DNA from: Pseudomonadota bacterium
GTDB lineage: Bacteria; Pseudomonadota; Alphaproteobacteria; Rhizobiales; Hyphomicrobiaceae
Reading direction: 5' to 3'
DNA length: 6,009 nt
Assembly (NCBI GenBank): GCA_023428365.1
Contig: JAEYYQ010000012.1
Location: 1-6,009 of the forward strand
Shown: piece after piece, positions 5,641-6,009 of the stretch
How positions within the stretch are numbered: position 1 is the first letter of the stretch
Layout: every line of letters starts with the position of its first letter
Made by a program: the position numbers and the translations under genes
The notes under the pieces: generated by a model
The model's database searches: none
Told to the model about the DNA's origin: nothing
Seen by the model: the letters and a program-made list of their open reading frames with translations, nothing else

Positions 5641-6009
5641 TCATGTCGCGAACAGCAGATCGCGCGTCAACTCGTCGAGGTTAGCTACAGCTTTCAGCGC
5701 GTCGCGCAGCCGGTTTCGATCCTTTAGTGACAGACGCTTGACGTCGACAGCATTGGATGGCGGGATACCGCGGTCGATGTCGTCGATCTGCTGTGCGACA
5801 AGAAGATCGAGGAATACCTCCTGGGCGGCCGTAAGCGCATCGAGGTCCTCTACGCTGCGTCCGAGTGCTTTGATGCCTGACAACCGGGCCGGCGTCGAAC
5901 GCTCCACCACATGATGACAGATGGCAAGTGCGCGAGCCGCCGTCACCAGACCGAACAAGCCCACCTTCTTCACGTCAACGCGGCCTTTGTCGGTGCGAAA
6001 TCCGCCGAA
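5641..6009 (-). CDS. DUF294/CBS-type nucleotidyltransferase-like protein, C-terminal domain (5' part outside window)
   Basis: The minus-strand frame is open from the right edge to the stop at 5641-5643, giving 122 residues. The apparent GTG at 5973 is internal, because the frame continues upstream as FGGFRTDKGRVD. The visible part matches the C-terminal 'putative nucleotidyltransferase substrate binding' domain of proteins that combine a cyclic-nucleotide-binding domain, CBS domains and a GlnD-like nucleotidyltransferase. Seen: FGGFRTDKGRVDVKKVGLFGLVTAARALA, then the helical run VERSTPARLSGIKALG, then VDVKRLSLKDRNRLRDALKAV near the end. In relatives this gene often sits beside a sodium:solute symporter and a 3'-5' exonuclease; neither is visible here. 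The role is thought regulatory but not well defined. The N-terminal catalytic part cannot be assessed. Confidence 0.82.
   Translation of the reverse strand, partial: FGGFRTDKGRVDVKKVGLFGLVTAARALAICHHVVERSTPARLSGIKALGRSVEDLDALTAAQEVFLDLLVAQQIDDIDRGIPPSNAVDVKRLSLKDRNRLRDALKAVANLDELTRDLLFAT

Noticed and set aside
1..6009. CRISPR array, insertion sequence or integrase gene
   Set aside because: No regularly spaced repeats, transposase motifs or tyrosine recombinase residues were seen in any frame. An integrase would be expected at the other end of the putative element.

Overview
The window looks like alphaproteobacterial chromosome. This is an inference from the high G+C, the protein families present and their style (for example the homocysteine methyltransferase and the nucleotidyltransferase-like protein). 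No species can be named. It holds seven protein genes, two of them cut by the window edges, and one tRNA remnant.

Left block (1-3441). Three minus-strand genes form a tight operon in the order sulfatase (972-2432), tctB (446-943), tctA (1-431, cut at the edge). A LysR-type regulator (2533-3441) is transcribed divergently across a 100 bp gap. The sulfatase has the formylglycine core C-V-P-A-R and no signal peptide. TctAB are the membrane half of a tripartite tricarboxylate transporter (TTT). The simplest reading is that a small organosulfate or its carboxylate partner is imported and the ester is cleaved in the cytoplasm, under control of the LysR protein. The substrate is unknown.

Junction (3430-3700). 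This stretch is not coding. It carries nested inverted repeats at the end of lysR, then a precise 3' piece of a tRNA-Pro(UGG) gene on the minus strand (3548-3592, tRNA positions 32 to 76 including CCA), then a perfect 17 bp hairpin (3647-3693). The tRNA piece stops exactly at the anticodon loop and has no 5' half. That is what an attachment-site scar of a tRNA-targeting integrative element looks like. By normal integration geometry the element would lie to the right, with the intact tRNA-Pro at its far end outside the window.

Right block (3700-6009). A homocysteine S-methyltransferase family gene (3700-4662, minus) and a TetR regulator (4893-5519, plus) diverge from a 230 bp gap with operator-like inverted repeats. 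At the right edge is the C-terminal 122 residues of a DUF294/CBS-type nucleotidyltransferase-like protein (5641-6009, minus). Sample lines counted by hand give about 65-72% G+C on the right and mostly 47-58% in and around lysR, so base composition appears to change across the junction.
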